DNA from: Alphaproteobacteria bacterium BRH_c36
Lineage (GTDB): Bacteria; Pseudomonadota; Alphaproteobacteria; Rhizobiales; Hyphomicrobiaceae
Direction: 5' to 3'
Length of the DNA stretch: 48,325 nucleotides
Assembly (NCBI GenBank): GCA_001516065.1
Contig: LOEV01000146.1
Coordinates: 1-48,325, forward strand
In this document: positions 37,013-47,168 of the stretch, in pieces
Layout of the letters: every line of letters starts with the position of its first letter
Numbering within the stretch: position 1 is the first letter of the stretch
Program-made: the position numbers and the translations under genes
The notes under the pieces: generated by a model
What the model was told of the DNA's origin: nothing
Seen by the model: the letters and a program-made list of their open reading frames with translations, nothing else
Database searches by the model: none

Positions 37013-38296
37013 ATGAAGATGATGCCTACCAGGTATGGGTGTTTCAGAAGCGCGGCAGACGGCACGATTTTCGTGAAGTTCGCTCTGCTGTTGCCGGTCC
37101 TGCTCGGCGTCAGCCTGAGTGCAATGGATTATGCCTGGACGGTGACGCACAAATCGGTGCTGCAGGAGGCCGCGGATGCGGCAGCACTCGCCGGCGCCAA
37201 GGAACTCAGCCTGTCGGATTCGAAGAAGGAGAATGTGGCGGCTGTGGTCGAGGCGATGGTCAATCGCTATATCGATGCGAACAAGGACACGCTTGCCAGC
37301 AAGAATCCGGCGGCACCGGTCGTCAAGGCGTCGATTACCGACAGTCCGCTCCAAGTCGTGGTGACGATCACGCATAAGGTCGATGCGTTCGTGGGGGGCG
37401 CACTCGGACTCGAATTTCAGGACATCAAGATCCGCAGCGTGGCGCGCGTTGTCGGTCAGCCGAATATCTGCGTGCTGGCACTTGAGAACAGCGCAAACGG
37501 CGCGATTTCGCTGGAACAGGATGCGCGTGTGACGGGGCGGAATTGTGCGGTCTATTCGAACTCGGTCCACAGTCGTGGACTGATTTCCAAAAATAGCGCC
37601 AGCCTGACAGCAAGCTTTATTTGCACTCGCGGCGGCAAGGACGGTGGTCCGGGGAACTTCAGCCCAATGCCGATGGTCGATTGCCCCAGTTTTGAAGATC
37701 CGTTGAGTGATCGCGACGAGCCAGTAGCGGCTGGTGGTTGTATGGCGACCGACCTTGTTGTCGATGGCGGTATGCGGACACTGAATCCCGGTACGTATTG
37801 TGGCGGCATTCATATCACCAACTATGCCGCCGTAGAGTTCATGCCTGGCGTCTACGTCTTCAAAAACGGGCCCTTGCTCGTCGATGCCGGCGCGACTATC
37901 AATGGCCGTGGCGTTGGCCTGTATTTCGATAGCGATGTGAAATCCGTTCTGAACATCGCCAACGACAGTTCTTTTAGCCTCGAAGCTCCAACGACCGGAG
38001 AGATGGCTGGAATGCTGGTTTTCGTTTCGCGTCAGCAGTCGAAGGATACGGTGCACCGGCTGTTCAGCAACAACGCGCCGCTGCTGCTTGGAACGATTTA
38101 CATTCCCACAGGTGAACTGCGGGTCGATGCCAGCGCTCCGATTGCACAGAATTCTGCCTATACGGCGATTGTGGCCCGCGCCATTCGCCTTTACGGCGGG
38201 CCGCACCTGATCCTCAATACCAACTACGACAAAACCGGTGTGCCGGTGCCGAAGGGGATCCGCGGCGCAGGCCAGCCGGTGTCGCTGGTGGAGTAA
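37013..38296 (+). CDS. TadE/TadG-like secreted protein, copy B
   Basis: 427 aa from the ATG at 37013 (the frame extends to a GTG at 36923). Layout equals copy A: an N-terminal helix (FVKFALLLPVLLGVSLSAM) in a Tad-type domain with QEAADAAALAGAKEL, then a beta-rich Cys/Gly part with TLNPGTYCG (256-264) and PGVYVFKNG (278-286). Identity with copy A is clearest in that module and in a later LxAPxTGxMAG block. It lies downstream of the receiver-ATPase gene, same strand, 180 bases away. No pilus machinery is near. Confidence 0.75.
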   Translation: MKMMPTRYGCFRSAADGTIFVKFALLLPVLLGVSLSAMDYAWTVTHKSVLQEAADAAALAGAKELSLSDSKKENVAAVVEAMVNRYIDANKDTLASKNPAAPVVKASITDSPLQVVVTITHKVDAFVGGALGLEFQDIKIRSVARVVGQPNICVLALENSANGAISLEQDARVTGRNCAVYSNSVHSRGLISKNSASLTASFICTRGGKDGGPGNFSPMPMVDCPSFEDPLSDRDEPVAAGGCMATDLVVDGGMRTLNPGTYCGGIHITNYAAVEFMPGVYVFKNGPLLVDAGATINGRGVGLYFDSDVKSVLNIANDSSFSLEAPTTGEMAGMLVFVSRQQSKDTVHRLFSNNAPLLLGTIYIPTGELRVDASAPIAQNSAYTAIVARAIRLYGGPHLILNTNYDKTGVPVPKGIRGAGQPVSLVE

Positions 38297-38326
38297 GCCG
38301 GCCGGAGACATTGCAGCCAGCCCTGG

Positions 38327-41300
38327 CTACTCTGCGGGGCTGGCTTCCGGGTCCACGTTCTCTGTCGTCGGCTTCGGTCGAGGTTTAGCCAAACTCGCCA
38401 GCCCGCGGCACATCACGTAGAACACCGGCGTGAAGATCAGTCCGAACAGCGTCACGCCGATCATGCCGGAGAAAACGGCGGTTCCGAGCGATTGCCGCAT
38501 CTCGGCGCCGGCACCCGTCGCTACGACGAGCGGCAGCACCCCAAGGATGAACGCCAACGACGTCATGACGATTGGGCGAAGGCGCGTGCGAGCCGCCTCG
38601 ACGGCGGCCTCAAAGCGGGTCTTGCCTTCGAGTTCTTCGGCCTGCTTGGCGAATTCGACGATCAGAATGGCGTTCTTCGCAGCAAGGCCAACGAGGACGA
38701 TCAGGCCGATCTCAACGAGAATGTTGCGGTCCAGGCCGCGAAAGTTCGCGCCGATCATGGCAGCGAGAATGCACAACGGCACGATGAGTATGACGGCCAG
38801 CGGCAACAGCCAGCTTTCGTAGAGCGCGGCCAGCAGCAGGAAGACGAAGAGTACGGCGAGACTGAATGCAAGGATCGCCGTCGAGCCCGCCAATTTCTCC
38901 TGGAGTGCGATTTCCGTCCATTCGAAGCCGAAGCCGGAAGGCAGAGACTTGTCGGCGATCGCTTCCAAGGCTGCGATGCCCTGGCCCGAGGAGAAGCCGC
39001 GCTGCAACCCAACCTGGACCTCGGCTGCGGGATAGAGATTATAACGGGGGACGCGGTAGGCTCCCGTCGTGTTCTGGAAGCTGGCCACCGAACCAATCGG
39101 GACCATGTCGCCGTCGACGTTACGGGTGCGCAAGTTGGCGACATCGCGCACGGTCGTGCGGTAGGGGTTGTCGGCCTGTGCGGTGACGCGATAGGTGCGG
39201 CCGAGAATGTTGAAGTCGTTGACGAATGCGGAGCCCATGTAGATCGACAACGTATCGAAGACGCGCGCGATCGGAACGCCGAGCTGTTCAGCCTTGGTTC
39301 GGTCGATATCGGCGTAGACCTGCGGGGTACGCGTGTTGAACAGCGTGAAGGCCTGGGTGAAGCCCGGTGTCTGGCTGGCGGCTCCGGCAACGGCCCAGGT
39401 AGCGCCTTCCAGTGCCGGCAAGCCCCGGCCTGAGCGATCCTGCACGTAGCCTTTCAATCCGCCGCCTGTTCCAATGCCGCGAACCGAAGGCGGCTCGATG
39501 ACAAAGACAAAGGCGTCGCGCTGCTTCGTCATCTGTTGGCGCAGGTCGGCGAGGATCTGATCCTTTGTCAGTCCGGCGTCCTCCCGCTCCTTGAAAGGTT
39601 GGAGGGTCACAAAAATGACGCCGGCGTTGGGAGCGTTGGTGAAGGTCGCGCCATCGAAGCCAACGAAGGCGACGGCATTCTGGACACCTGGACGCTGCAA
39701 GAAGACGTCGGTCGCCTTGCGGATGACTTCGTCGGTGCGTGTGAGGGTGGAGCCTGGCGGAAGCTGGAAAGCCGCAATCAGGTAGGCGCGGTCGAGTTGC
39801 GGGATAAGACCGGTCGGAGTGTCGATCAGGCGCTGGTAGGTCGGCACAAGCAGCAGGCCATAGGCAGCAAGAACCAGGATGCCGACGCGGATAAGGCGCG
39901 CGGTGATCGCACCATAGGCATTCGTAATTCCCTCGAAGAACCAGTTGAAGGCCATGAAGAACCAGCGCACAGGAGAGCTGAGCCAATAGACGACGCCGCG
40001 CTTGCGATCCTCCGGCCTGACGTGCGGCTTCAATAGCAGCGCGGCCATCGCAGGTGACAGCGTCAGCGATACGAAGAGCGAGATCATTGTGGCGCCGGCA
40101 ATCGAGATCGCGAACTGGCTGTAGAATTTGCCTTGAAGCCCGCTGATGAAAGCGGTCGGCAGGAACACCGCGACCAGCACAAGGGACGTGGCGAGCAGCG
40201 CACCGCCGACTTCGTCCATCGTCTTGTAGGCGGCTTCGCGCGGAGACATTCCCTTGGCCAGGTACCGTTCGACGTTCTCGACGACGACAATGGCATCATC
40301 GACGACGATGCCGATGGCAAGAACGAAGCCCAGCAGGGACAACGTGTTGAAGGACATGCCCGCGGCGGCCATGATCGTGAAGCTGCCGATCAGCGACACC
40401 GGGATAGCGACGATAGGTATGATAGCTGCCCGCCAGGTCTGCAGGAACAATATCACCACGATGACGACCAGGATGAGGGCTTCGAAGATCGTGTGGATGA
40501 CAGCGTCGACAGAGTATTGGATGAATTCGGTCGGGTTATAGACGACCGAGTAGCTCAAACCTGGGGGAAAGTCCTCGGAGAGCCGCTTCATCTCCTTGAG
40601 GAGCAGGTCGGCGGTTTGCAGCGCGTTCGAGCCGGGCCGCTGGAAGGCGACAACGGCTGTCGCGGTCTTGTTATCGAGGTAGGCGTTGACGGTGTAATCC
40701 TGCGAGCCGAGTTCGACGCGGGCGATATCGCGGACGCGCAGCACCGATCCGTTCGGTTCGGCGCGCACGACGATCTCCTCAAACTGCTCGACGGAGGATA
40801 ACCGGCCTAGGGTCTGGACGGACAACGTGAAGGCACCGTCGGAGGTCGCCGGTGGCTGATTGATGGCGCCGGCGGCGACCTGGAGGTTTGCAGCGCGCAG
40901 GGCTGCGACGACTTCGGATGCGGTGAGGCCGCGCGCAGTGAGGACGTCGGGGTCGAGCCAGACGCGCATCGAATAATCACGCGCGCCGAAAATCCTGATG
41001 GCGCCGACGCCGTCGATGCGGGTCAGGACGTCTTTGACGTAGAGCGTGGCGTAGTTGGAAACGTACTGCTGGCTGCGGCTGCCATCGGGCGAGGTCATAT
41101 GCACGACCAGCATCAGGTCGGGCGAAGCCTTTCGCACCGAAATCCCGAGCCGGCGGACATCTTCGGGCAGGCGAGGTTCGACGACGGAGACCCGGTTCTG
41201 GACGAGCACCTGCGCCTGATCGATGTCGGTGCCCGGGCGGAATACGACGTTGATGGACAACAAGCCATCTCCGGTCGATTGGGAGGCGATGTAGAGCATG

Positions 41301-41527
41301 CCGTCGACGCCGTTGACCTCCTGCTCGATGGGCGAGGCAACCGTTTCGGCAATCACCTTGGCGGATGCCCCTGGATAGGTCGCGGTGATGTTGACTGTCG
41401 GCGGGGCGATCTCGGGATACTCGGCGACCGGCAACGTCGTCTGCGCTATGGCCCCGACAATCATGATGATGAGCGACAGCACGGTTGCGAAGATGGGGCG
41501 GTCGATGAAGTAGTGGGAGAAGCGCAT
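38327..41527 (-). CDS. RND (HAE1/AcrB-type) efflux permease
   Basis: 1,066 aa, usual length. The N-terminus FIDRPIFATVLSLIIMIVG is typical of AcrB relatives. The proton-relay Asp pair lies in GIVVDDAIVVVENVERYL and the partner Lys in LAAKNAILIVEFAKQ. Two large periplasmic loops and 12 expected helices give the trimeric inner-membrane pump that exports drugs or other amphiphiles. The ATG at 41527 has GAGGG five bases upstream. It follows the membrane-fusion gene by 65 bases. No outer-membrane factor gene is present, so a TolC-like channel must be encoded elsewhere. Substrate is not predictable. Confidence 0.95.
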   Translation of the reverse strand: MRFSHYFIDRPIFATVLSLIIMIVGAIAQTTLPVAEYPEIAPPTVNITATYPGASAKVIAETVASPIEQEVNGVDGMLYIASQSTGDGLLSINVVFRPGTDIDQAQVLVQNRVSVVEPRLPEDVRRLGISVRKASPDLMLVVHMTSPDGSRSQQYVSNYATLYVKDVLTRIDGVGAIRIFGARDYSMRVWLDPDVLTARGLTASEVVAALRAANLQVAAGAINQPPATSDGAFTLSVQTLGRLSSVEQFEEIVVRAEPNGSVLRVRDIARVELGSQDYTVNAYLDNKTATAVVAFQRPGSNALQTADLLLKEMKRLSEDFPPGLSYSVVYNPTEFIQYSVDAVIHTIFEALILVVIVVILFLQTWRAAIIPIVAIPVSLIGSFTIMAAAGMSFNTLSLLGFVLAIGIVVDDAIVVVENVERYLAKGMSPREAAYKTMDEVGGALLATSLVLVAVFLPTAFISGLQGKFYSQFAISIAGATMISLFVSLTLSPAMAALLLKPHVRPEDRKRGVVYWLSSPVRWFFMAFNWFFEGITNAYGAITARLIRVGILVLAAYGLLLVPTYQRLIDTPTGLIPQLDRAYLIAAFQLPPGSTLTRTDEVIRKATDVFLQRPGVQNAVAFVGFDGATFTNAPNAGVIFVTLQPFKEREDAGLTKDQILADLRQQMTKQRDAFVFVIEPPSVRGIGTGGGLKGYVQDRSGRGLPALEGATWAVAGAASQTPGFTQAFTLFNTRTPQVYADIDRTKAEQLGVPIARVFDTLSIYMGSAFVNDFNILGRTYRVTAQADNPYRTTVRDVANLRTRNVDGDMVPIGSVASFQNTTGAYRVPRYNLYPAAEVQVGLQRGFSSGQGIAALEAIADKSLPSGFGFEWTEIALQEKLAGSTAILAFSLAVLFVFLLLAALYESWLLPLAVILIVPLCILAAMIGANFRGLDRNILVEIGLIVLVGLAAKNAILIVEFAKQAEELEGKTRFEAAVEAARTRLRPIVMTSLAFILGVLPLVVATGAGAEMRQSLGTAVFSGMIGVTLFGLIFTPVFYVMCRGLASLAKPRPKPTTENVDPEASPAE

Positions 41528-41592
41528 GGTCGCCCTCGTGGGTGATTTCGTTCGTTATCGGGCTGAGTTGCCAGCAGCCGGCGGCGGGGCGG

Positions 41593-42756
41593 CTAATTCG
41601 ATTGGGCCGAGACGATCTCGCCGGCTTCGGGTGCCACTTTTGCGCCAGGCCGCACGGCGGGATTGGCGATGCCGTTGATAACGACCAGGTCATCGGGGGT
41701 CAGGCCCGACTTGATGACGCGCAGTCCTCCGGGCTGCAGCTGACCGAGTTCGACCGACTTTGCGGCGACGACATCGCCCTCGCCGACGGTGAAGACGATC
41801 TTGCGCGCCTGATCGGAGACGATTGCCTTGTCGGGCACGAGTAGCGCGTCGAACTCGCCGCCGAAGAGCTGCATGCGGCCGAACAGGCCCGGCGTCAGGA
41901 ACCGGTCCGGGTTTTCGATAACGGCGCGGCCCCGGATCGTTCCCGAACGCGCATCGAGGCGGTTGTCGACAAAATCCATCTTGCCCGTCCAATTCCACTC
42001 GTCTTCATCGGCGAGCTTGATGCGAACGGGATTGCCTTCATCGCGAGACGAGGGCCGGGAGCCATTTCTGGCGAGGCGGATGTAACGCAGGTAGTCGGCC
42101 TCCGAACCATCGAACATGAAGTAAATGGGATGGAGGGTGACGATGGTGGTGAGAAGGGTCGATGCTCCCGCCCCACCCGTAACGAGTGCGCCAACATCGA
42201 CGCGGCGGTCGGAGAGACGCCCAGATATCGGAGCTACGACGGTCGCCCATTCGAGATCAAGCAGGGCTGCCCGCAAGGTCGCTTCGGCTGCTGACAATTG
42301 TGCGCGGGCGACCGCAAGATTAGCTTCGCGTGTCTCGAAATCGCGCCGGGTCAGCGTGCGGGAATCGACGAGGGGCCGAGCGCGTTCGACTTCGGATAAC
42401 TGAAGTTCGACTTCTGCCTTGCGCTGCTCGATCGTGGCTTCGGCGCTCTCGACCTCGATCTCGAAGGGGCGCTGGTCGATCGAAAATAGAGGGTCCCCGG
42501 CTTTGACGGTCTGGCCGTCCTTGAAATGGATCTTTTCGATGAAACCCGAGACGCGCGGACGGACCTCGACGCTTTCGACGGGTTCGAAGCGTCCGGAAAA
42601 TTCGTCCCACTGTGTGACCTTCTTTGCAAGCGGCTTGGCGACGCTGACAGGCGGTGGCGGGGCTTGTGCGGACGCGGGCCGCTGATAGGCCGTAAATACC
42701 AACAGAACCGCGATCATGCTCGCAGACAAAAGAGCCCGAAGACGTATCTCAGACAT
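41593..42756 (-). CDS. RND efflux membrane-fusion protein (AcrA-type)
   Basis: 387 aa. Signal peptide or lipid-free anchor at residues 8-32 (MIAVLLVFTAYQRPASAQA-P); no lipobox Cys is seen. The periplasmic body has a lipoyl half-motif (EVRPRVSGFIEKIHFKDG), a coiled-coil hairpin (about 100-170) with a second lipoyl half (WATVVAPISGRLSDRRVD), and beta-barrel and membrane-proximal domains. It bridges the inner-membrane pump and the outer-membrane channel. First gene of the pump operon; two inverted repeats lie 105-190 bases upstream of its start. Confidence 0.93.
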   Translation of the reverse strand: MSEIRLRALLSASMIAVLLVFTAYQRPASAQAPPPPVSVAKPLAKKVTQWDEFSGRFEPVESVEVRPRVSGFIEKIHFKDGQTVKAGDPLFSIDQRPFEIEVESAEATIEQRKAEVELQLSEVERARPLVDSRTLTRRDFETREANLAVARAQLSAAEATLRAALLDLEWATVVAPISGRLSDRRVDVGALVTGGAGASTLLTTIVTLHPIYFMFDGSEADYLRYIRLARNGSRPSSRDEGNPVRIKLADEDEWNWTGKMDFVDNRLDARSGTIRGRAVIENPDRFLTPGLFGRMQLFGGEFDALLVPDKAIVSDQARKIVFTVGEGDVVAAKSVELGQLQPGGLRVIKSGLTPDDLVVINGIANPAVRPGAKVAPEAGEIVSAQSN

Positions 42757-42860
42757 ACCTTAGTTACCTGTCAATTTGGGGGGGCTTCACCAACCGGAGA
42801 AATCGAGATGTCCACGTGGGTGAGTGGGCCGGATGCGCAATGCATTGCGGCACGGGACCC

Positions 42861-42882
42861 TGACATAATCAAGATTATGTCA
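42861..42882. promoter_or_regulatory. Inverted repeat upstream of the efflux operon, proximal
   Basis: 10-bp perfect arms TGACATAATC and GATTATGTCA with two A between them, 105 bases before the membrane-fusion start. This form suits a dimeric repressor; the CATAAT within it could be a -10 element on the minus strand. Confidence 0.6.
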
Positions 42883-42917
42883 CGGCTGCGCGCAGGGGTC
42901 GACTACCACAAACGGAT

Positions 42918-42943
42918 GGTAGTGTCTCAGTTTAGACACTACC
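42918..42943. promoter_or_regulatory. Inverted repeat upstream of the efflux operon, distal
   Basis: 10-bp perfect arms GGTAGTGTCT and AGACACTACC with a 6-nt spacer, 162 bases before the membrane-fusion start. It is typical of TetR-family operators near RND pumps. No regulator gene lies next to it. Confidence 0.65.
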
Positions 42944-43054
42944 AAACGGAGGGGTGTTGTGTAGGAGGTGCCCTCTGCGAACGCTTGCCGGTTGATTGGG
43001 CGTGGTGGTTAATCCTGATGCGGATCGTTGACCGTCAAGAGCTTCAACCCATGT

Positions 43055-44524
43055 TCATGCCGACCGCCTGATCGTGCCGTCCATTTGGTCTGCGGTCGGT
43101 TCACGACTGGAAAAAATCGCGCCGATTCCGAGGAGAATGGGGCCTGAAAGCCGATTCGGGATGTCGGCTGTGCGCAGGCCGGCAAGAGTCGTGTGGAGCC
43201 GCCGGCTGTTGGCTCTCGACACCGCAGCCGCGACGACGACGGGGGTATGCGGCGGCAGGCCTTCCATGATGAGGCGTTCTGCAATTTCGGCAGAGGTGCG
43301 CCCGGCCATATAGAAGATAAGCGTTGTCTCCGGGTCGGCGAGACCTTTCCAGTCAATGTCGTCTGGCAATTTTCCGTTGCGCGCATGGCCGGTGACAAAG
43401 CGCACCGAGTGGGCGCGGTCGCGGTGTGTGAGGGAGACGCCGAGTTCGGAAGCCATGGCAATGCCGGAGGATATGCCCGGTACGACGGCCACGGCGATGC
43501 CCTCCTTTTCGAGGCGGTCGATTTCTTCGCCGGCGCGGCCGAAGATCATCGGATCGCCGGACTTGAGGCGGACGACGTGCTTGCCCTGCTTGGCAAGCTT
43601 GATCATGACGGTGTTGATATCGGTCTGCTGGCAGCTTTCGCGGCCGCCGCGCTTGCCGACCAGCATGCGCTTTGCTTCGCGGCGGGCGAGTTCAAGGATT
43701 TCGTCCGAGACGAGATCGTCGAATAAAATGACGTCGGCGGATTGCAGCGCGCGCACGGCCTTCAAGGTGAGGAGTTCGGGATCGCCCGGTCCCGCGCCAA
43801 CCAGCGTAACTTTGCCGGTCGCTGCGTCGGTCCCATTAGCGATGTCGTCGATGAGGGCAGTCGCCGAGGAACGATCGGCCGCGTCCGGGGCCTTGCCGAA
43901 TGCCCTGTCGGAGAAGCGCTCCCAGAAGGCTCGGCGCTGTGGACCGGGGCTGAGCCGAGCACTCACGGCTGCGCGGATGTCCTTGGCGAGTTCACCCCAG
44001 ACGGCAAGTGCTGGCGGAAGCAGGGTTTCGATACGCCGGCGAATGGCCTGTCCGAGGATAGGCGCGGCGCCGTCGGTTGAGATGGAGACGACCACCGGAG
44101 AGCGGTTGACGATGGAACCGAATTGGAACTGGCAGTAAGCGGGCTTGTCGATGACGTTGACTGGGACGCCAGCAGCAACGGCGGCGCAGTAGAAGGCCTG
44201 CGCCTGCGCTTCGGTTTCAGCATCGGCAAGGGCAATGCCTGCTCCGCCGAAAATATCGATGGCCCAAGGTCGTGGGTGGTGGGTGATTGTCCCCGATGCC
44301 GCGCCGCGCTCGATCAGCGCCGCCATTTCGATCTCAAGTTCAGTTGCGTAGATTTCGACGTGGGCGCCGGTGGCGGCAATCAATTCGGCCTTCCAGGCCG
44401 CTGCCGCCGTTCCGCCTGCGAGCACGGCGCGCTTGCCGGCAAGATTGAAGAACACCGGCAGCTTGGCCAAGGCACCCATGCGTGGGGGCAATTTCTCAGC
44501 CGGCTTTCGGGACGCTGTGGGCAT
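43055..44524 (-). CDS. cysG: Siroheme synthase (CysG)
   Basis: 489 aa from the ATG at 44524 (AAGGA upstream); the frame runs further upstream inside nasA without support. N-terminal dehydrogenase/ferrochelatase part: KLPVFFNLAGKRAVLAGG is the NAD-binding start. C-terminal uroporphyrinogen-III methyltransferase: VGAGPGDPELLTLKAVRAL and VRLKSGDPMIFGRAGEE are the SAM-binding motifs. The two-domain protein converts uroporphyrinogen III to siroheme, the cofactor of NirB. Its start lies inside the last 29 bases of nasA, so translation is probably coupled. Length is close to E. coli CysG (457). Confidence 0.95.
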   Translation of the reverse strand: MPTASRKPAEKLPPRMGALAKLPVFFNLAGKRAVLAGGTAAAAWKAELIAATGAHVEIYATELEIEMAALIERGAASGTITHHPRPWAIDIFGGAGIALADAETEAQAQAFYCAAVAAGVPVNVIDKPAYCQFQFGSIVNRSPVVVSISTDGAAPILGQAIRRRIETLLPPALAVWGELAKDIRAAVSARLSPGPQRRAFWERFSDRAFGKAPDAADRSSATALIDDIANGTDAATGKVTLVGAGPGDPELLTLKAVRALQSADVILFDDLVSDEILELARREAKRMLVGKRGGRESCQQTDINTVMIKLAKQGKHVVRLKSGDPMIFGRAGEEIDRLEKEGIAVAVVPGISSGIAMASELGVSLTHRDRAHSVRFVTGHARNGKLPDDIDWKGLADPETTLIFYMAGRTSAEIAERLIMEGLPPHTPVVVAAAVSRANSRRLHTTLAGLRTADIPNRLSGPILLGIGAIFSSREPTADQMDGTIRRSA

Positions 44525-47168
44525 CGATAATCCTTGCGATTTCAGAACGGCACGAGCCGCAGTTCGTTCCAGCCTTGACGCACGCGCCAATCGCTTCCAC
44601 GCTAACACATCCTTGCCTGGCAATGGCAGTCGCGATTTCGTTGGCGCCAACTTCGAAGCATGCGCAGACGATGGGGCCCTTGTCGGGCACGTTTCCGCCG
44701 GGGCGTCCGGCAAGGAGACGCAGGCGATCACCGGGATTGATGCGTTGTCCGAGTTGGCCTGCGGCCCAGGTGCGTGAAACCACGACAGGCTGTCGCGAAA
44801 CGAAGAGGGCTGATTCGAGGCGGCCGTCACGCAGGCGAGCGTAGCGATAGTGGCCGGTGCGGGCATCGCGATAGGTCAGTACCTCGTCATTCTCGTTATT
44901 TCCCGGTGCAAACAACTCGTTCGCAAAAGCGTCCCAGTCGAGGGGGCTTGCCGAACCGGCCAGTTCGACGCGGTGTCCTGCCTTTGCGGGCGCCTTAGCG
45001 AAATAGGCGAGGCCATCTCGAAGAGCCGCAGGCTCGCTCGAAATCGCGAAGCCATACCAGGCGGCATCGTAGGGGCGGACGGCAACGGGGGTGAATTTCG
45101 ATTCCGGTTGGCCCGACACAAGATCGGTTCGAGACGCAATGAGGACATCGATGCGGGCCTCACTGGCGTATTGTGCGGTCCAGTGGATGGGCGCGAAGAC
45201 GTTGCCGCGGCGCTGGGCGGGCGTGATCGTGACGCGAAGGACGGCGCGGCCATGCGGGCTTCTGACTTCACAGAGCGAAGCTGACCCAAGGCCTGCAGCT
45301 GCGGCATCGTCGGGGTGGATTTCGAGAAACGGCTCGGCGATGTGCGACATCAGCCGCGGAGTCTTGGCTGTGCGGGTCATCGTGTGCCACTGGTCGCGGA
45401 TGCGGCCTGTGTTCATCACGAAGGGGTACTTGGGCGAGATCCTCGAAGCGGGAGATTGGTAGCGGGTCTCAACGAAGCGGGCGCGGCGGTCTGCGGTGAA
45501 GAAACCGCCTTCGGCAAAAAAGCGGCTCTCGGTGCGGCTGGTGTTTTTCGGTTGCGGCCATTGAAACGGTTGAAGGCTGTCGTAGGCCTCCTCGCTGATA
45601 TCCTCGAATGCGGAGATGTCAAGGTCGCGGGTGGCGCTGTTTTCAGTGCCGGTCAACGCGGCGTACTCCGCAAAGATCTCATGCGGGCCAGCGTAGCCGA
45701 ACGCATCCGCGTAGCCGAGGCGCCTTGCGACTTCGCAGATCTGCCACCAGTCCGGCCTGGCTTGGCCGGGCAAGCCGACGAAAGCGCGCTGGCGGGAGAT
45801 GCGGCGCTCGGAATTGGTGACTGTCCCATCCTTTTCGCCCCAGGCGGCAGCCGGCAGCAGGACGTTGGCGAGTGCAGTGGTATCGGTGTGGCGGGTCACG
45901 TCGGAGACCGCGACGAAGGGGCAGGATGCGATCGCATCGCGCACGCGGTCGGCTTCCGGAAGGCTGTCGACGGGGTTGGTGGCCATGATCCACAACGCCT
46001 TGATACGACCGTCCGCCACGGCGTCGAACAGGTCGACGGCCTTATGGCCGGGGGCATCGGCAATGCGCGGCGAATTCCAGAACGTCTGGACGATGCGGCG
46101 GTGGTCGGGGTTGGCAAGCTCCGTGTGGGCGGCGAGCATGTTGGCAAGCCCGCCGACCTCGCGCCCGCCCATGGCGTTGGGCTGGCCGGTGACCGAGAAC
46201 GGACCCATGCCGGGCTTGCCGATGCGGCCGGTCGCAAGGTGGCAGTTGATGATGGCGTTAACCTTGTCGGTTCCCGAAGTCGACTGGTTGACGCCCTGGC
46301 TGTAGATGGTGAGCGTCCGTTCGGTTGCCGCGAAGAGTTCGAGGAACGCGCTGATGACGGATTTGTCGAGGCCGCATATTTCGGCGACACGATCGAGGGA
46401 CAGCGCGTTGCAAGACTTGATCGCAGCGCCAAAGCCGGTGGTGTGCCGGTCGATGTAGCGGGGGCTGATCCGCCCGGTTGCCGTGAGGTGGGAGAGCAAT
46501 CCATTGAAGAGCGCGACGTCGGACCCGGGGGCGATGGCCAGATGCAAATCGGCGATCTCGCAGGTGGCGGTGCGTCTCGGGTCGATGACGACGATCTTTG
46601 TGCCGCGCTCTTTTCTGGCGGCGACGAGGCGCTGGTAGAGCACGGGGTGGCACCAGGCGAGGTTGGAGCCAACGAGGACGACAAGGTCGGCGAGTTCCAG
46701 GTCCTGGTAGGCGCCGGGAACCGTGTCGGAGCCGAAAGCACGCTTGTGGCCGGCCACCGATGAAGCCATGCACAGGCGCGAATTGGTGTCGATGTTGGCG
46801 GTGCCGATGTAACCCTTCATCAGCTTGTTGGCGACGTAGTAGTCCTCGGTAAGGATCTGGCCCGACACATATAGGGCGACGCTGTCCGGGCCGTAGGTGG
46901 CGATCGTTTCGCGGAAGGTGCCAGCGACCTTGTCGAGGGCGCTCTCCCAGCTGACCGGCTCGCCCGCAATCAGCGGCGACAGCAGGCGGTCGTGAAGTGA
47001 CATGGTCTCGCCGAGCGCCGACCCCTTCGAGCAGAGCCGGCCGAAATTGGCTGGATGATCGGGGTCGCCTTTCACGTCGGCCGTGCCGTCGGCATTCGCA
47101 CGGGCGAGAACGCCGCAGCCGACGCCGCAATAGGGACAGGTTGTGGCCGTCCACCGGTTGCCCACCAT
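44496..47168 (-). CDS. nasA: Assimilatory nitrate reductase catalytic subunit
   Basis: 890 aa from the ATG at 47168; a GTG at 47171 is one codon earlier. The N-terminal [4Fe-4S] site is Cys11-x2-Cys14-x3-Cys18 and Cys46 (TCPYCGVGCGV and FGRLCSKGS). The central molybdopterin domains follow (for example SRLCMASSVAGHKRAFG, with the molybdenum-ligand Cys). The C-terminus has an added BFD-like [2Fe-2S] domain, IVCACFEVG with CGSCRSEIARI. It reduces nitrate to nitrite in the cytoplasm, feeding NirBD. Its start overlaps the nirD stop (TGATG) and its end overlaps cysG. Confidence 0.96.
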   Translation of the reverse strand: MVGNRWTATTCPYCGVGCGVLARANADGTADVKGDPDHPANFGRLCSKGSALGETMSLHDRLLSPLIAGEPVSWESALDKVAGTFRETIATYGPDSVALYVSGQILTEDYYVANKLMKGYIGTANIDTNSRLCMASSVAGHKRAFGSDTVPGAYQDLELADLVVLVGSNLAWCHPVLYQRLVAARKERGTKIVVIDPRRTATCEIADLHLAIAPGSDVALFNGLLSHLTATGRISPRYIDRHTTGFGAAIKSCNALSLDRVAEICGLDKSVISAFLELFAATERTLTIYSQGVNQSTSGTDKVNAIINCHLATGRIGKPGMGPFSVTGQPNAMGGREVGGLANMLAAHTELANPDHRRIVQTFWNSPRIADAPGHKAVDLFDAVADGRIKALWIMATNPVDSLPEADRVRDAIASCPFVAVSDVTRHTDTTALANVLLPAAAWGEKDGTVTNSERRISRQRAFVGLPGQARPDWWQICEVARRLGYADAFGYAGPHEIFAEYAALTGTENSATRDLDISAFEDISEEAYDSLQPFQWPQPKNTSRTESRFFAEGGFFTADRRARFVETRYQSPASRISPKYPFVMNTGRIRDQWHTMTRTAKTPRLMSHIAEPFLEIHPDDAAAAGLGSASLCEVRSPHGRAVLRVTITPAQRRGNVFAPIHWTAQYASEARIDVLIASRTDLVSGQPESKFTPVAVRPYDAAWYGFAISSEPAALRDGLAYFAKAPAKAGHRVELAGSASPLDWDAFANELFAPGNNENDEVLTYRDARTGHYRYARLRDGRLESALFVSRQPVVVSRTWAAGQLGQRINPGDRLRLLAGRPGGNVPDKGPIVCACFEVGANEIATAIARQGCVSVEAIGACVKAGTNCGSCRSEIARIIDAHSVPKAG

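Noticed and set aside
42808-43071. 87-aa plus-strand frame beginning MSTWVSGPDAQ, with a GGAG upstream
   Set aside because: It runs through both inverted repeats of the efflux promoter and has no family-like pattern; its 3' end overlaps cysG.
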